A stretch of DNA of 64,000 nucleotides from Bradyrhizobium monzae (GCF_021458635.1 NZ_JAIRDQ010000011.1:186001-250000); one strand, 5' to 3'. Numbered from the stretch's first letter, positions 7,654 through 16,784 are shown. Translations and numbers: made by a program. The notes: generated from the sequence alone by a model not told the origin.

Positions 7654-8799
7654 CTACAACGACCTCGCGATCAGAAGCTTCATGATCTCATTGGTGCCGC
7701 CATAGATCTTCTGGATGCGGGAATCGATGAAGATGCGCGAGATCGGATATTCCTGCATGTAGCCGTAGCCGCCGAACAGCTGGAGGCATTCGTCGGCAGT
7801 CTGGACCTGCTTGTCCGAGCACCAGTATTTCGCCATCGACGCGGTGACGGTGTCGAGATCCCCGGCGACCAGGCGCTCGATGCACCAGTCGACGAAGACG
7901 CGCGCGATCATCGCTTCCGTCTTGCGCTCGGCGAGCGTGAAGGCGGTGTTCTGGAAATCCATCAACGGCTTGCCGAACGCCTTTCGCTCCTTGGTGTAAT
8001 CGACGGTGAGCTTGACGGCGCGCTCCATCGCGGCGACGGCGCCGACCGCGAGCGCGAGGCGCTCCTGCGGCAATTGTTGCATCAGCTGGACAAAACCCTG
8101 TCCCTCCTCCTTGCCGAGCAGGTTTTCCGGCGGGACCGTGACATTGTCGAAGAACAGTTCCGACGTGTCGGAGGCGTGCAGGCCGATCTTGTCGAGGTTG
8201 CGCCCCCGCTTGTAACCGTCTGCGCCCGCGGTCTCGACCACGATCAGCGAAATGCCCTTGGCGCCGGCCTCGCCGGTGCGGGCGACCACGACGACGAGAT
8301 CGGCGGCCTGGCCGTTGGTAATGAACGTCTTCTGGCCGTTGATGACGTAGGAATTGCCCTGCTTCTTCGCCGTGGTCTTCACGGCTTGCAAATCCGAGCC
8401 GGTGCCGGGCTCGGTCATGGCGATGGCGCCGATGATCTCCCCCGAAGCCATCTTCGGCAGCCAGCGCTTCTTCTGCTCCTCCGAGCCGTAGTTGAGGATG
8501 TAGTGCGCAACGATGGCACTGTGCACGGAGACGCCGGTCGTCAGTTCCGGCACCGTGCTTTCGAGGTCGTCCAGCACCGCCGCGTCATAGGCGAAGGTCG
8601 CGCCCAGGCCGCCATATTCCTCCGGGACGCTCGCCAGCAGCGCGCCCATCTCGCCGAGCCCGCGCCAGGCGAAGCGATCGACCATCTTCTGCTCGCGCCA
8701 TTTCTCGGCATGCGGCGCCAGGTCCTTGGCGAGATATTTCCGGAACTGGTCGCGGAAGACATCGAGCTCTTCGGTCATCCAGGAGGAGCGGTAGGACAT
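7654..8799 (-). CDS. Acyl-CoA dehydrogenase
   Basis: A 381-residue FAD enzyme that forms a trans-2-enoyl-CoA from an acyl-CoA and passes electrons to ETF. It has the signature AMTEPGTGSD at 127-136 and a C-terminal IYGGTNEIMK. The Glu of the medium-chain YEGT motif is Gly367. Glu246 in LPQERLALA matches the catalytic base position of isovaleryl- and long-chain-type enzymes, so the enzyme should be active. I chose the ATG at 8799 with GAGG upstream. It is divergent from the hydrolase at 8926. Confidence 0.93.
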   Translation of the reverse strand: MSYRSSWMTEELDVFRDQFRKYLAKDLAPHAEKWREQKMVDRFAWRGLGEMGALLASVPEEYGGLGATFAYDAAVLDDLESTVPELTTGVSVHSAIVAHYILNYGSEEQKKRWLPKMASGEIIGAIAMTEPGTGSDLQAVKTTAKKQGNSYVINGQKTFITNGQAADLVVVVARTGEAGAKGISLIVVETAGADGYKRGRNLDKIGLHASDTSELFFDNVTVPPENLLGKEEGQGFVQLMQQLPQERLALAVGAVAAMERAVKLTVDYTKERKAFGKPLMDFQNTAFTLAERKTEAMIARVFVDWCIERLVAGDLDTVTASMAKYWCSDKQVQTADECLQLFGGYGYMQEYPISRIFIDSRIQKIYGGTNEIMKLLIARSL

Positions 8800-8925
8800 G
8801 ATTACCTCGGTTGATGCGGCTTGCCGGCTTGGTAGGCCAGTCCACCGCGGCAATTATTGTGTTTTCAGGCTGCGCCGGTGACGCTACCAAGGCGGCCGGA
8901 AACGCTTCTGTTGGGATGGTTGATT

Positions 8926-9603
8926 GTGGCTGTCAAAACCAAAGAGCTCAAGCTCGACATCGATCGCATCGGCACAGTCTCCGCGATCCTGATGGAGCCC
9001 GCCAATGCGCGCGCCTGCTACGTCCTGGCGCATGGCGCCGGCGCGGGGATGCGGCATGCGTCCATGGACAAGATCGCGGAGGGCCTCGCAGAGCGCGGCA
9101 TCGCGGCGCTCCGTTTCAATTTTCCCTACATGGAAAACAAGCAGGGGCGCCCCGACCAGCCGGCCGTCGCGCATGCCGCGATCCGCGCGGCAGTCGAGGT
9201 GGCGGCGCGGCTATGCCCCGGCGTGACGCTCGTCGCCGGCGGAAAATCGTTCGGCGGGCGCATGACGTCGCAGGCGCAGGCCAAGGCGCCGTTGCCGGGT
9301 GTCAAGGGGCTCGCCTTCCTCGGCTTCCCCCTGCATGCCGACAAGAAGCCGTCGACGGAGCGTGCCGGGCATCTCGCCCATGTCGAGATTCCCATGCTGT
9401 TCCTGCAAGGCACGCGCGACGGGCTCGCCGATCTCGGCCTTCTCAGGCCCGTCGTCGCGGCGCTCGAAGCGAAGGCGACGCTGCATGAGGTCGAAGGCGG
9501 CGATCATTCCTTCGCGGTGTTGAAGAAGTCCGGCCGCACCAGCGAGGAGGCGCTCGCAGAGGTGCTCGACACGCTCGCGGCCTGGATCGACAAGCTCGCC
9601 TGA
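8926..9603 (+). CDS. Alpha/beta hydrolase, KANL3/Tex30-like
   Basis: A protein of about 225 residues with the small alpha/beta hydrolase fold of the KANL3/Tex30 group. It shows the oxyanion segment VLAHGAGAGM, the nucleophile elbow GGKSFGGRM, the acid in LQGTRDGLAD and the His in EGGDHSF. It is predicted to be a cytoplasmic esterase or thioesterase of unknown substrate. The start is uncertain: GTG at 8926 is my choice, and a TTG at 8857 would give 248 residues. It converges with the next gene, whose stop lies 3 nt away. Confidence 0.82.
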   Translation: MAVKTKELKLDIDRIGTVSAILMEPANARACYVLAHGAGAGMRHASMDKIAEGLAERGIAALRFNFPYMENKQGRPDQPAVAHAAIRAAVEVAARLCPGVTLVAGGKSFGGRMTSQAQAKAPLPGVKGLAFLGFPLHADKKPSTERAGHLAHVEIPMLFLQGTRDGLADLGLLRPVVAALEAKATLHEVEGGDHSFAVLKKSGRTSEEALAEVLDTLAAWIDKLA

Positions 9604-9606
9604 GGT

Positions 9607-10581
9607 TCAGGCGGAATAGAGTCCCTTGTCCCGGGCCTTCTGGATCGCCAGCGCTGCGATGAGATCGAGCGTCGGCGTCGACAGGCCAGCAGTGCGCGCG
9701 AAGGCGGCGGGCGCCTTCACCAGCACGTCGATCTCCATGGCGCGGCCGAGCTCGTAATCCTGCAGCAGCGACGGCTTGTGGTTGGGGGCGGGACCGCTGC
9801 GCGTCACGCGCTTGACCTCGGGAATGAAGTGCTGGGCGATGTCATTCGCCTCGTTCAACATGCGCGGGATCAGTTCGGAAAAGGCGGGATCATCGCGTAC
9901 GCCGCGCGCGGTCTGGCCGGTGAGCAGGCACAGCACCGACAGCGACATGTTGGTCAGCAGCTTTGACCAGATCGCCTCGCGGATTTCTGCCACCGGCGGC
10001 GATTCCAGCCGCGCGTCGTTGAGGACGCCGCGAAGCTTGGTGATGCGCTCGCAATTGCGGTCGTCGCATTCGCCGATCAGGAGGCGATTGCGGTCTGGTG
10101 TCAGGTTCTGCACGACGCCGGGCGCAGCCACTTCGTTGGAGGAGAAGATCACGCCGCCGATGATCCGCTCCTTCGGGATGCAGGCACGCAAGCGCCCGCC
10201 CGGATCGAGGAAGGAAATGTCCGGCGGCGTCGGATGCCGCGGCGGCAGGCCGATACCGTACCACCAGGGAATGCCATTCTGCGCGAACACGATCGCGGTG
10301 TCGTCCTGGAGCAGCGGCTTGATGCTGGAGACCAGTCCGGTCAGCGCCGTGGCCTTCAGCGTCGAGATCACCACATCCTGCGGGCCGAGCTGGGCCGGAT
10401 CGCCGGAGGCGTTCACCTTGGCCGAGACCTCGGAATCGCCGACACGCAGCTTCAGGCCGTTGGCGCGCACCGCCTCGAGATGCGCGCCGCGCATCACGCA
10501 TGAGACTTCGTGGCCGGCGCGTGCGAGCCTGACTGCGAGATGGCTTCCCACGGCGCCCGAGCCGAAAATGCAGATGCGCAT
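9607..10581 (-). CDS. Ketopantoate reductase (PanE/ApbA) family protein
   Basis: A 324-residue NADPH-dependent reductase. The N-terminal Rossmann motif is RICIFGSGAVGSHLAVRLA, VVISTLKATAL carries the conserved Lys region, and VFAQNGIPWWY the conserved Asn/Gly stretch. The C-terminal helical domain contains EIREAIWSKLLTNMSLSVLC. True PanE makes pantoate for CoA synthesis. Paralogues are common in this group of bacteria, and nothing next to this gene points to pantothenate, so the substrate may differ. ATG start at 10581. Confidence 0.88.
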   Translation of the reverse strand: MRICIFGSGAVGSHLAVRLARAGHEVSCVMRGAHLEAVRANGLKLRVGDSEVSAKVNASGDPAQLGPQDVVISTLKATALTGLVSSIKPLLQDDTAIVFAQNGIPWWYGIGLPPRHPTPPDISFLDPGGRLRACIPKERIIGGVIFSSNEVAAPGVVQNLTPDRNRLLIGECDDRNCERITKLRGVLNDARLESPPVAEIREAIWSKLLTNMSLSVLCLLTGQTARGVRDDPAFSELIPRMLNEANDIAQHFIPEVKRVTRSGPAPNHKPSLLQDYELGRAMEIDVLVKAPAAFARTAGLSTPTLDLIAALAIQKARDKGLYSA

Positions 10582-10738
10582 ATGATATGTCCCGTCCCAA
10601 TCCCTTGGTGCCGCCCGATATCAGCATGACACAAGCCGCCATGCGATGGGCGCGACCGCCCCACGCCGGAAAGATATGGATCAGGGCGAACGGCGTCGTC
10701 CATAGTGCGCGGCAATCAAACTGACCGGAGGATCGCCG

Positions 10739-11542
10739 ATGACTGCCAGCCCCGTCCTGTGGACCTTCGACGAGCGTGGGGTTGCGACCGTCACGTTGAA
10801 CCGCCCGGAGGTCAACAATGCCTATGACGGCGCCCTGATCGCCGGGGTCCTCGCGGCCATGGACGATCTCGGCAAGAAGCCCAACCTGCGCGTCGCCGTG
10901 CTCAGGGGCAACGGCAAGCACTTTCAGGCCGGCGCCGACCTCAAATGGATCAACGGCGTGCGGCCACAGTCGAAAGAGGCCAACGAGGCGGCGTCCCGGG
11001 CGACGTTCGAGGCCGTGCAGCGGCTCAACACGCTGCCGATCCCGACGGTGGCGCTGGTACAAGGCGGCTGCTTTGGTGGCGGCACCGGCGTGATCGCGGC
11101 CTGCGATGTCGTGATCGCCGCCGACAACGCCCTGTTCTCGATTACCGAGGTGCGCTGGGGCCTGACCGCCGCGATCATCATCCCCCAGCTCTGTGACGCC
11201 ATTAGTGTACGGCAAGTCCGCCGTTACGCGCTCACCGGCGAACGTTTTGGCGCCGAGGATGCCCGCCGCATCGGTCTCGTCCATGATGTGGTGCCGCTCG
11301 CCGATCTCGAGGCTGCCGGCGCAAAGGTGGTCGAACAGCTGCTCGCCAACGGGCCGGAGGCGATGGCCGAGACCAAGCGGTTGGCGCTGGAGAGCTCATT
11401 CGGCGGAATGGCCGTGGACGATGCGGCCTACACGCGGCTCGTGCAGCTCCACTCGCTCAAGCGCCAGAGCACCGAGGCGGCGGAGGGGCTGGCGTCGTTC
11501 GCGGAGAAGCGGGCGGCGAACTGGGGCGGCGGGAAGGGTTGA
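10739..11542 (+). CDS. Enoyl-CoA hydratase/isomerase (crotonase) family protein
   Basis: A 267-residue crotonase-fold enzyme. The oxyanion-hole segments are HFQAGADLKW (61-70) and GGCFGGGTG (109-117). Of the two acids of classical hydratase, the first position is Gly117 and the second is Glu137 in SITEVRWGL. This single-Glu pattern is typical of methylglutaconyl-CoA-hydratase-like members. GGAGG precedes the ATG. With the acyl-CoA dehydrogenase nearby it could act in breakdown of branched or short acyl-CoAs, but the two are not one operon. Confidence 0.9.
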   Translation: MTASPVLWTFDERGVATVTLNRPEVNNAYDGALIAGVLAAMDDLGKKPNLRVAVLRGNGKHFQAGADLKWINGVRPQSKEANEAASRATFEAVQRLNTLPIPTVALVQGGCFGGGTGVIAACDVVIAADNALFSITEVRWGLTAAIIIPQLCDAISVRQVRRYALTGERFGAEDARRIGLVHDVVPLADLEAAGAKVVEQLLANGPEAMAETKRLALESSFGGMAVDDAAYTRLVQLHSLKRQSTEAAEGLASFAEKRAANWGGGKG

Positions 11543-11548
11543 CGCAAT

Positions 11549-12433
11549 TCACAGCGATGACGCGAGCGACGTTTTCAGCAGGGTCAGCAGTGCTTGCACT
11601 GCGGCCGCATTGCGCCGCCGCTCGGGGATCGCGGCTTTCACCCAGAGCTCCGGAATTGGAAAGTCGCGCAGCACGGGCTTCAGCGTGCCGTCGCGCAGGG
11701 CATCCGCGACGAGATAATGCGACATCAGGGTGATGCCGTTGCCGGCAATTGCGCTCCGCACCAGCACGTGTCCCTCGTTGGACGACAGCAGCGGGCTGAC
11801 CTGGATGTTGATCCGGCCGCGCGGTCCGTCAAAGATCCATTCGGGGCCGGTCGGCAGGAAACTGAGGCAGCGATGTTCGACGAGGTCGCGCGGATGCTTT
11901 GGCACGCCGTGCTTCTTCAAATAGGCCGGTGAGGCGCAGAGCAGCCGCTTCAGCGCGCACAGGGGTTCGTCGACCACGCCACCGAAGGAATGCGGGAACG
12001 CGCCGATGGCAATGTCGAATCCTTCGGCCACCGGATCGACCGGACGATCGATCAGCACGATCTCGAGTCTCAATCGCGGGTTCTGCGTCTGGAAAGCGCT
12101 GAACGCGTCCGCAAGCCGCGCCACCGTCAGCGAGGTCGGCGCCTTGATGCGGAGATGGTCGACGAGATCGTGGCCCTTCTCGCCCATCCGCGAGAGCAGA
12201 TCGGTGGCATCGGTCACAACACCGCGCGCGCGATGCACATAGCGCTGGCCGGCGTCGGTCAGCCGCAATTGCCGGGTGGAGCGGTGAAACAGCGGCGTGC
12301 CGATGCGCGCTTCCAGCTGCGTGACGCGTTTTGCCACGACGGAGGTCGAGACACCGAGTTTTCGGGCGGCGGCGGAGAAGCCGGCGGCATCCGCGGTGGC
12401 GAGGAATGCCTGAAGGTTTACCAGAATGTCCAT
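11549..12433 (-). CDS. LysR-family transcriptional regulator
   Basis: A 294-residue LysR protein with the winged helix-turn-helix at residues 1-60 (LQAFLATADAAGFSAAARKL, SVVAKRVTQLEARIGTPLF) and a periplasmic-binding-like effector domain from about 90. It diverges from the FAD oxidoreductase and ABC operon, the standard layout for a LysR regulator and its target. A near-perfect palindrome lies 8 nt upstream of its start, so it probably represses itself and controls the neighbouring operon. The effector is unknown. Confidence 0.93.
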   Translation of the reverse strand: MDILVNLQAFLATADAAGFSAAARKLGVSTSVVAKRVTQLEARIGTPLFHRSTRQLRLTDAGQRYVHRARGVVTDATDLLSRMGEKGHDLVDHLRIKAPTSLTVARLADAFSAFQTQNPRLRLEIVLIDRPVDPVAEGFDIAIGAFPHSFGGVVDEPLCALKRLLCASPAYLKKHGVPKHPRDLVEHRCLSFLPTGPEWIFDGPRGRINIQVSPLLSSNEGHVLVRSAIAGNGITLMSHYLVADALRDGTLKPVLRDFPIPELWVKAAIPERRRNAAAVQALLTLLKTSLASSL

Positions 12434-12440
12434 TTTTGAC

Positions 12441-12459
12441 CTTTCTCGATTCGAGAAAG
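12441..12459. promoter_or_regulatory. Palindromic operator between LysR gene and FAD oxidoreductase operon
   Basis: CTTTCTCGA, one T, then TCGAGAAAG: a perfect 9-bp inverted repeat with one central base. It lies right before the LysR start and about 90 nt before the divergent operon, where the recognition site of an autoregulated LysR protein is expected. Confidence 0.6.
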
Positions 12460-12548
12460 CTGATCGCGTATATTGGTGGATTGTAGCCTGTCTCGCGTTA
12501 ATTCATAGTCCGGCCCAAGCAAGGATTTTTTCAGGGACAGGACGCGCC

Positions 12549-13913
12549 ATGCGGACCACGACGATCGAAGAACCAGCGCGCCAGGTGCCGCTCTACGGCG
12601 AATATGAAGTCGTCGTGCTCGGCGGTGGCCCTGCCGGCATCGTGGCGGCGGCGTCGGCCGCGCGCGCCGGGCGCAAAACGCTGCTGATCGAGCGTTATGG
12701 CTTTCTCGGCGGCATGGGCACCGCGGCAGGCGTCACCAATTTCTGCGGCCTGCATGGCAATGTTTACGGCGAGGCCGTCCGGCTGGTGCAGGGCATGGCG
12801 TCCGACCTGCTGGCGCGGATCGACCATCTGAACGGCCTCAACGCGCCGCATCTGATCCTGGGCAAGGTCTTTGCCCAGGCCTATGACACCGCGGCCTACA
12901 AGATCGCAGCCGACGAGCTGCTGGCGAGCCACAAGGTCCACGTCCTCTTCCATGCACTCGGTGCCGGCGTCGTGATGGGCGCTGACCGCCGCATCGACGC
13001 GCTGATGGTCGAGACCAAGGCGGGCCGGCAGGCGGTACGCTCAGAGATCTTCATCGATTGCTCCGGCGATGGCGATCTCGCCGTCTGGGCCGGCGCGCCG
13101 TTCGACATTGGCGATGAGCATGGTCATCCGATGTACCCGTCGATGATGCTCCGCCTCAACGGCATCGATCCCGCGAAGGCGGGTGACGCCTGGCGGACCA
13201 TCCCGCAATTGATGGAACAGGCTACCGCCGCCGGCACGCACAGATTCCCGCGCAAGAGCGCGATCGTGCGGCCGCAAAAATCCGGCATCGAATGGCGGGT
13301 GAATTTCACCCAAATTGCGCGCGAGGACGGTCACGCCATCAATGGTGTCGAGCCCGACGATCTCACCCGCGGCGAGATCGAGGGCCGCAAGCAGGCGCTT
13401 GCGGCCTTTGAATTCCTGCGTACCGTGCCGGGGTTCGAAAAATCCTACATCGTCGATCTGCCGCCGCAGCTCGGCATCCGCGAGACCCGGCGCATCAAGG
13501 GCGCCTACCAGCTCAGCGGCGAGGACGTCCTCGGCTGCGCCTCGTTCGAGGACTCCATCGGCGTCAATGGCTGGCCGATCGAGGCCCATGTTCCCGGCGA
13601 CGTCGTCTTCACCTTCCCGCCGATCCCGGAATCGCGCGGCTACAACGAATTGCCGTATCGCATGCTGGTGCCGGAGGGCGTAGACAATCTGCTGGTCGCC
13701 GGCCGCTGCGCCTCCATGACCCATGAGGGCCAGTCAGCGGCGCGGGTTTCTGGGGCCTGTTTCGTGATGGGGGAGGCGGCCGGTTCCGCTGCTGCGCTGG
13801 CGCTATCGGGCAATCACATCCCGCGTGACATCCCGGTTGAAAAATTGCAGGAAACGTTGAAACAACAGGGTGCCTTCATCGGGCGGGACCAGCCGGTGCC
13901 CGAGGGTCTGTAA
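12549..13913 (+). CDS. FAD-dependent oxidoreductase
   Basis: A 454-residue protein with an N-terminal dinucleotide-binding motif VVVLGGGPAGIVAAASAARA, then LLIERYGFLGGMGTAAG. Its C-terminal FAD segment is LLVAGRCASMTHEGQSAARV. It resembles the FAD_oxidored family (PF12831), whose members are poorly characterised. I chose the ATG at 12549, preceded by GGGACAGGA; the frame is open back to 12426 but would overlap the LysR start. It heads an operon with an ABC transporter (33-nt gap), so it may act on the imported compound. The substrate is unknown. Confidence 0.87.
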   Translation: MRTTTIEEPARQVPLYGEYEVVVLGGGPAGIVAAASAARAGRKTLLIERYGFLGGMGTAAGVTNFCGLHGNVYGEAVRLVQGMASDLLARIDHLNGLNAPHLILGKVFAQAYDTAAYKIAADELLASHKVHVLFHALGAGVVMGADRRIDALMVETKAGRQAVRSEIFIDCSGDGDLAVWAGAPFDIGDEHGHPMYPSMMLRLNGIDPAKAGDAWRTIPQLMEQATAAGTHRFPRKSAIVRPQKSGIEWRVNFTQIAREDGHAINGVEPDDLTRGEIEGRKQALAAFEFLRTVPGFEKSYIVDLPPQLGIRETRRIKGAYQLSGEDVLGCASFEDSIGVNGWPIEAHVPGDVVFTFPPIPESRGYNELPYRMLVPEGVDNLLVAGRCASMTHEGQSAARVSGACFVMGEAAGSAAALALSGNHIPRDIPVEKLQETLKQQGAFIGRDQPVPEGL

Positions 13914-13946
13914 CGGACTGCAAGAAGAACCATTGGAGGAAACGGG

Positions 13947-14951
13947 ATGATCGGGATTGCGCGGCTCGCCGCAGCTGGCCTTTTGGCGATGATGGCGCTG
14001 GGCACGGCCCGGGCCGAGGACGCACTGAAGGCCAAGATCGGCGTGCTCCGCCTGTCGTCCTCCGCGCCGGTCTTCATCGCGCAGGACAAGGGCTATTTCC
14101 GCGACGCCGGGCTCGACGTCGAGCTGAAATTCTTCGACGCAGCCCAGCCGATCGCTGTCGCCACGACCTCAGGCGATGTCGATTTCGGCGTCACGGCCTT
14201 CACCGCCGGCCTCTACAATCTCGCCGGCAAGGGCGTGCTGAAGGTGATCGGCGGCATGAGCCGCGAGAAGGCCGGCTATCCCCTGATCGGCTATTTCGCC
14301 AGCAACAACGCCTACGCTGCCGGCCTCAAGACGCCGAAGGATCTCGCCGGCAAGCGCATCGCGATGACCCAGGTCGGATCATCCTTTCACTATTCGCTCG
14401 GCCTGCTCGCCGACAAATACGGCTTCAAGCTCTCCGAGGTGAAGATCGTGCCGCTGCAGTCATTGTCGAACGCGGCCGCCGCGCTGAAGGGCGAGACCGT
14501 GGATGCGGCGCTGCTGCCGATCTCGACTGCGCGAAAGCTGATGGATGAGGGCGGCGCGAAGTTTTTGGGCTGGGTCGGCGACGAGACGCCCTGGCAGCTC
14601 GGCGCCGTGTTCGCCTCGCCGAAGACGCTGACCAACAAGGTGCTGGTGACCAAGCTGCTCGGCGCGCTGGCCAAGGCCGATCGCGAATATCACGACGTGA
14701 TCCTGGCTTCGATGAAGGACGGTGTCGCGCCGATCAATGACAAGACAAAGCCGCTGCTGGAGATCATCGCGAAGTACACCAATTTGCCGGTCGAGCAGGT
14801 GGTGGGCAATTGCGCCTATATCGATCCGGACGGCAAGCTCGACGTCAAGAATGTCGACAACCAGATCAAATGGCTCCAGGAGCAGGGCTTTGCCGACAAG
14901 GGCTTTGATGCCAATACGATCATCGCCAAGGACTATGTGAAGGCGGATTGA
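13947..14951 (+). CDS. ABC transporter substrate-binding protein, NitT/TauT (SsuA) type
   Basis: A 334-residue periplasmic protein with a signal peptide ending at ALGTARA. The mature part begins KIGVLRLSSSAPVFIAQDKG, with DLAGKRIAMTQVGSS further on, both typical of the nitrate/sulfonate/taurine and thiamine-precursor family. GGAGG precedes the ATG. It is followed by an ATPase and a permease gene, together a complete importer. The LysR regulator and the leading FAD enzyme suggest an organic acid or amine. The ligand cannot be read from sequence. Confidence 0.9.
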   Translation: MIGIARLAAAGLLAMMALGTARAEDALKAKIGVLRLSSSAPVFIAQDKGYFRDAGLDVELKFFDAAQPIAVATTSGDVDFGVTAFTAGLYNLAGKGVLKVIGGMSREKAGYPLIGYFASNNAYAAGLKTPKDLAGKRIAMTQVGSSFHYSLGLLADKYGFKLSEVKIVPLQSLSNAAAALKGETVDAALLPISTARKLMDEGGAKFLGWVGDETPWQLGAVFASPKTLTNKVLVTKLLGALAKADREYHDVILASMKDGVAPINDKTKPLLEIIAKYTNLPVEQVVGNCAYIDPDGKLDVKNVDNQIKWLQEQGFADKGFDANTIIAKDYVKAD

Positions 14952-14961
14952 TGTGGAGTTT

Positions 14962-15050
14962 GTCGTCATGGCCGGGCTTGTCCCGGCCATCCACGCCTCA
15001 CCGCAATCGAGCAAGAACGTGGATGCCCGGGACAAGCCCGGGCATGACGG
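14962..15050. repeat. Long palindromic REP-like element inside the ABC operon
   Basis: Arm 14962-14995 reads GTCGTCATGGCCGGGCTTGT onward to CCACG. Arm 15018-15050 carries the complementary text CGTGGATGCCCGGGACAAGC onward to GACGG. Together they fold into a long imperfect hairpin. The element lies between the binding-protein and ATPase genes, where it could stabilise the upstream mRNA and lower downstream expression. Confidence 0.75.
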
Positions 15051-15081
15051 CCAAGACAAGGTTCGGAGCAAGTAAGGCACA

Positions 15082-15855
15082 ATGGACCTGATCGCCAACC
15101 ACATCTCCCACCGCTTCGGCGATCTCGCCGTGCTTGAGGACATCTCCTTCACGGTCGGCGCGGGCGAGGTGGTGGCGATCGTCGGTCCCTCCGGCTGTGG
15201 CAAGAGCACGCTGCTGTCGATCCTTGGCGGACTGCTGCAGCCGACATCCGGCGCGCCCGAGCTGCGCGGTGCGCCACCGGCGGACAGTCTCAATCCGCTG
15301 ACTTTCGTGTTCCAGGATTTTGCATTGCTGCCCTGGGCCACGGTGGAAGAGAACGTCGAATTCCCGCTGCTGCACACCCAGCTGTCGGCCGCGCAGCGGC
15401 GCGCGCTGGTCGAGGATGCCCTGCGCCGCACGGGACTGACCGATTTTCGCAAGACCTATCCAAAGCAACTCTCCGGCGGCATGCGCCAGCGTGTCGGCAT
15501 TTCGCGCGCGCTCGCGGTGAAGCCCGCCATCCTGCTGATGGATGAGCCGCTGTCGGCGCTGGATTCGCAGACGCGCGAGCTGCTGATGGAGGACTTTGTT
15601 CGTCTGCTCGCCGACGGTGGCATGGGCGCGGTCTATGTCACGCATAATCTCGAAGAGGCCGCACGCCTTGCCGATCGCATCGTGGTGCTGTCGCGGCGGC
15701 CGGGCCGCATCCGCGAGGTCGTTCCCGTGCCGATGACGCGTACTGAGCGCGGTGAAACCGCTGCGCGCGAAAAGCTGCTAGCGCTGCAGAACCAGATCTG
15801 GTCGCTGATCCGCAACGAGGCGATCGATGCCGAGCGCGAGGTGCAGCATGCTTGA
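15082..15855 (+). CDS. ABC transporter ATP-binding protein, SsuB/TauB type
   Basis: A 257-residue ATPase. It has Walker A GPSGCGKST, the Q-loop FVFQDFALLPW, the signature LSGGMRQR, Walker B AILLMDEPLSALD and the switch His in VYVTHNLEEA. It energises uptake by the permease that overlaps its end. A palindromic repeat separates it from the binding-protein gene, which suggests lower expression than the binding protein. The stop TGA overlaps the next start (ATGCTTGA). Confidence 0.93.
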   Translation: MDLIANHISHRFGDLAVLEDISFTVGAGEVVAIVGPSGCGKSTLLSILGGLLQPTSGAPELRGAPPADSLNPLTFVFQDFALLPWATVEENVEFPLLHTQLSAAQRRALVEDALRRTGLTDFRKTYPKQLSGGMRQRVGISRALAVKPAILLMDEPLSALDSQTRELLMEDFVRLLADGGMGAVYVTHNLEEAARLADRIVVLSRRPGRIREVVPVPMTRTERGETAAREKLLALQNQIWSLIRNEAIDAEREVQHA

Positions 15856-16666
15856 TCGCGCGGGCACACCTGCGAAGGACGAAACGACGCGGCGCGTCCG
15901 CTTTCGCGGCGCGGGCTTCGTGCCGGCCTCGAGCCGCTTTGGCGGCTGGATCGCGCTCGCCCTGGTCATTGCGATCTGGCAGGCGGCGGGCAGCAGCGGC
16001 CTCGTCAATCCGTTGTTCCTGCCGGCGCCCTCGGCCATCGTGCGGGCGCTCTACGAGCTCGCGCTGTCGGGCGCGCTCTGGCAGCATCTCTCGGCCTCGC
16101 TGCTGCGCATCGGCGTCGGCTGGCTGCTGGGCACCGCGGCCGGCGTCGTGGTCGGCTTCGCCATCGGCCTGTCGCGGCTGGCGCGCAGCGTCGGCATCAC
16201 CTTCATCTCGGCGTTGTTCCCGATCCCGAAGATCGCGCTGCTGCCGCTCCTGATCCTCTGGCTCGGCATCGGCGAGGAGCCGAAGATCGCCACCATTGCA
16301 CTCGGCGTGTTCTTCTCGACCGCGATCTCGGTCTATAGCGGCGTCGATGCGGTGCCGCGCAACCTCATCCGCATGGCGCAAAGCTTCAATGTTCCCTTCG
16401 CCACCATCGTGCGCAAGGTGGTCTGGCCGGGCGCGCTGCCCGCGATCCTCGCCGGCTTCCGCATCACGGCGTCAGTCGCGCTGCTGCTCGTCGTCAGTGC
16501 CGAGATGATCGGCGCGCAATACGGCATCGGCGCCTTCGTGCTCCAGGCCGGCAATCTGATGCAGACCGATCAGCTGCTTGCAGGCGTGGTGATCCTGTCG
16601 GTGTTCGGCCTTGTGGTCGGGAAGGTGATTAATCTGCTCGAGATCAGGCTGCTGCACTGGCGGTAG
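15848..16666 (+). CDS. ABC transporter permease, SsuC/TauC type
   Basis: A 272-residue inner-membrane protein with about six hydrophobic segments. The EAA-loop region reads RMAQSFNVPFATIVRKVVWP, which contacts the ATPase. I chose the ATG at 15848, which overlaps the ATPase stop by 8 nt; an upstream start at 15827 lies inside the ATPase gene. It is the last gene of the FAD oxidoreductase operon and is followed by a palindromic repeat in a convergent gap. Confidence 0.9.
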   Translation: MLDRAGTPAKDETTRRVRFRGAGFVPASSRFGGWIALALVIAIWQAAGSSGLVNPLFLPAPSAIVRALYELALSGALWQHLSASLLRIGVGWLLGTAAGVVVGFAIGLSRLARSVGITFISALFPIPKIALLPLLILWLGIGEEPKIATIALGVFFSTAISVYSGVDAVPRNLIRMAQSFNVPFATIVRKVVWPGALPAILAGFRITASVALLLVVSAEMIGAQYGIGAFVLQAGNLMQTDQLLAGVVILSVFGLVVGKVINLLEIRLLHWR

Positions 16667-16683
16667 CCAAAGTCACTGCGGCC

Positions 16684-16770
16684 GTAGGGTGGGCAACTCG
16701 TAAGCGTGCCCACCATTTCTTCATGAGTCGAAGAGGTGGGCACGGCGCGTTGCGCCTTTGCCCACCCTAC
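16684..16770. repeat. Palindromic repeat in a convergent gap
   Basis: GTAGGGTGGGCAA at 16684-16696 is the exact complement of TTGCCCACCCTAC at 16758-16770, and inner segments (GTGCCCACC against GGTGGGCAC) also pair. It lies between the ends of the permease and gentisate dioxygenase genes and can act as a two-way terminator. Confidence 0.75.
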
Positions 16771-16784
16771 GCCACCGGTCGTCG

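Noticed and set aside
8828..8891. 8-bp inverted repeat CTTGGTAG/CTACCAAG between acyl-CoA dehydrogenase and hydrolase genes
   Set aside because: The arms are 48 nt apart and short enough to arise by chance. No second copy supports a regulatory role.
9890..11284. Long minus-strand frame spanning the enoyl-CoA hydratase and ketopantoate-reductase genes
   Set aside because: It lies opposite or out of frame with two well-supported genes and shows no domain.
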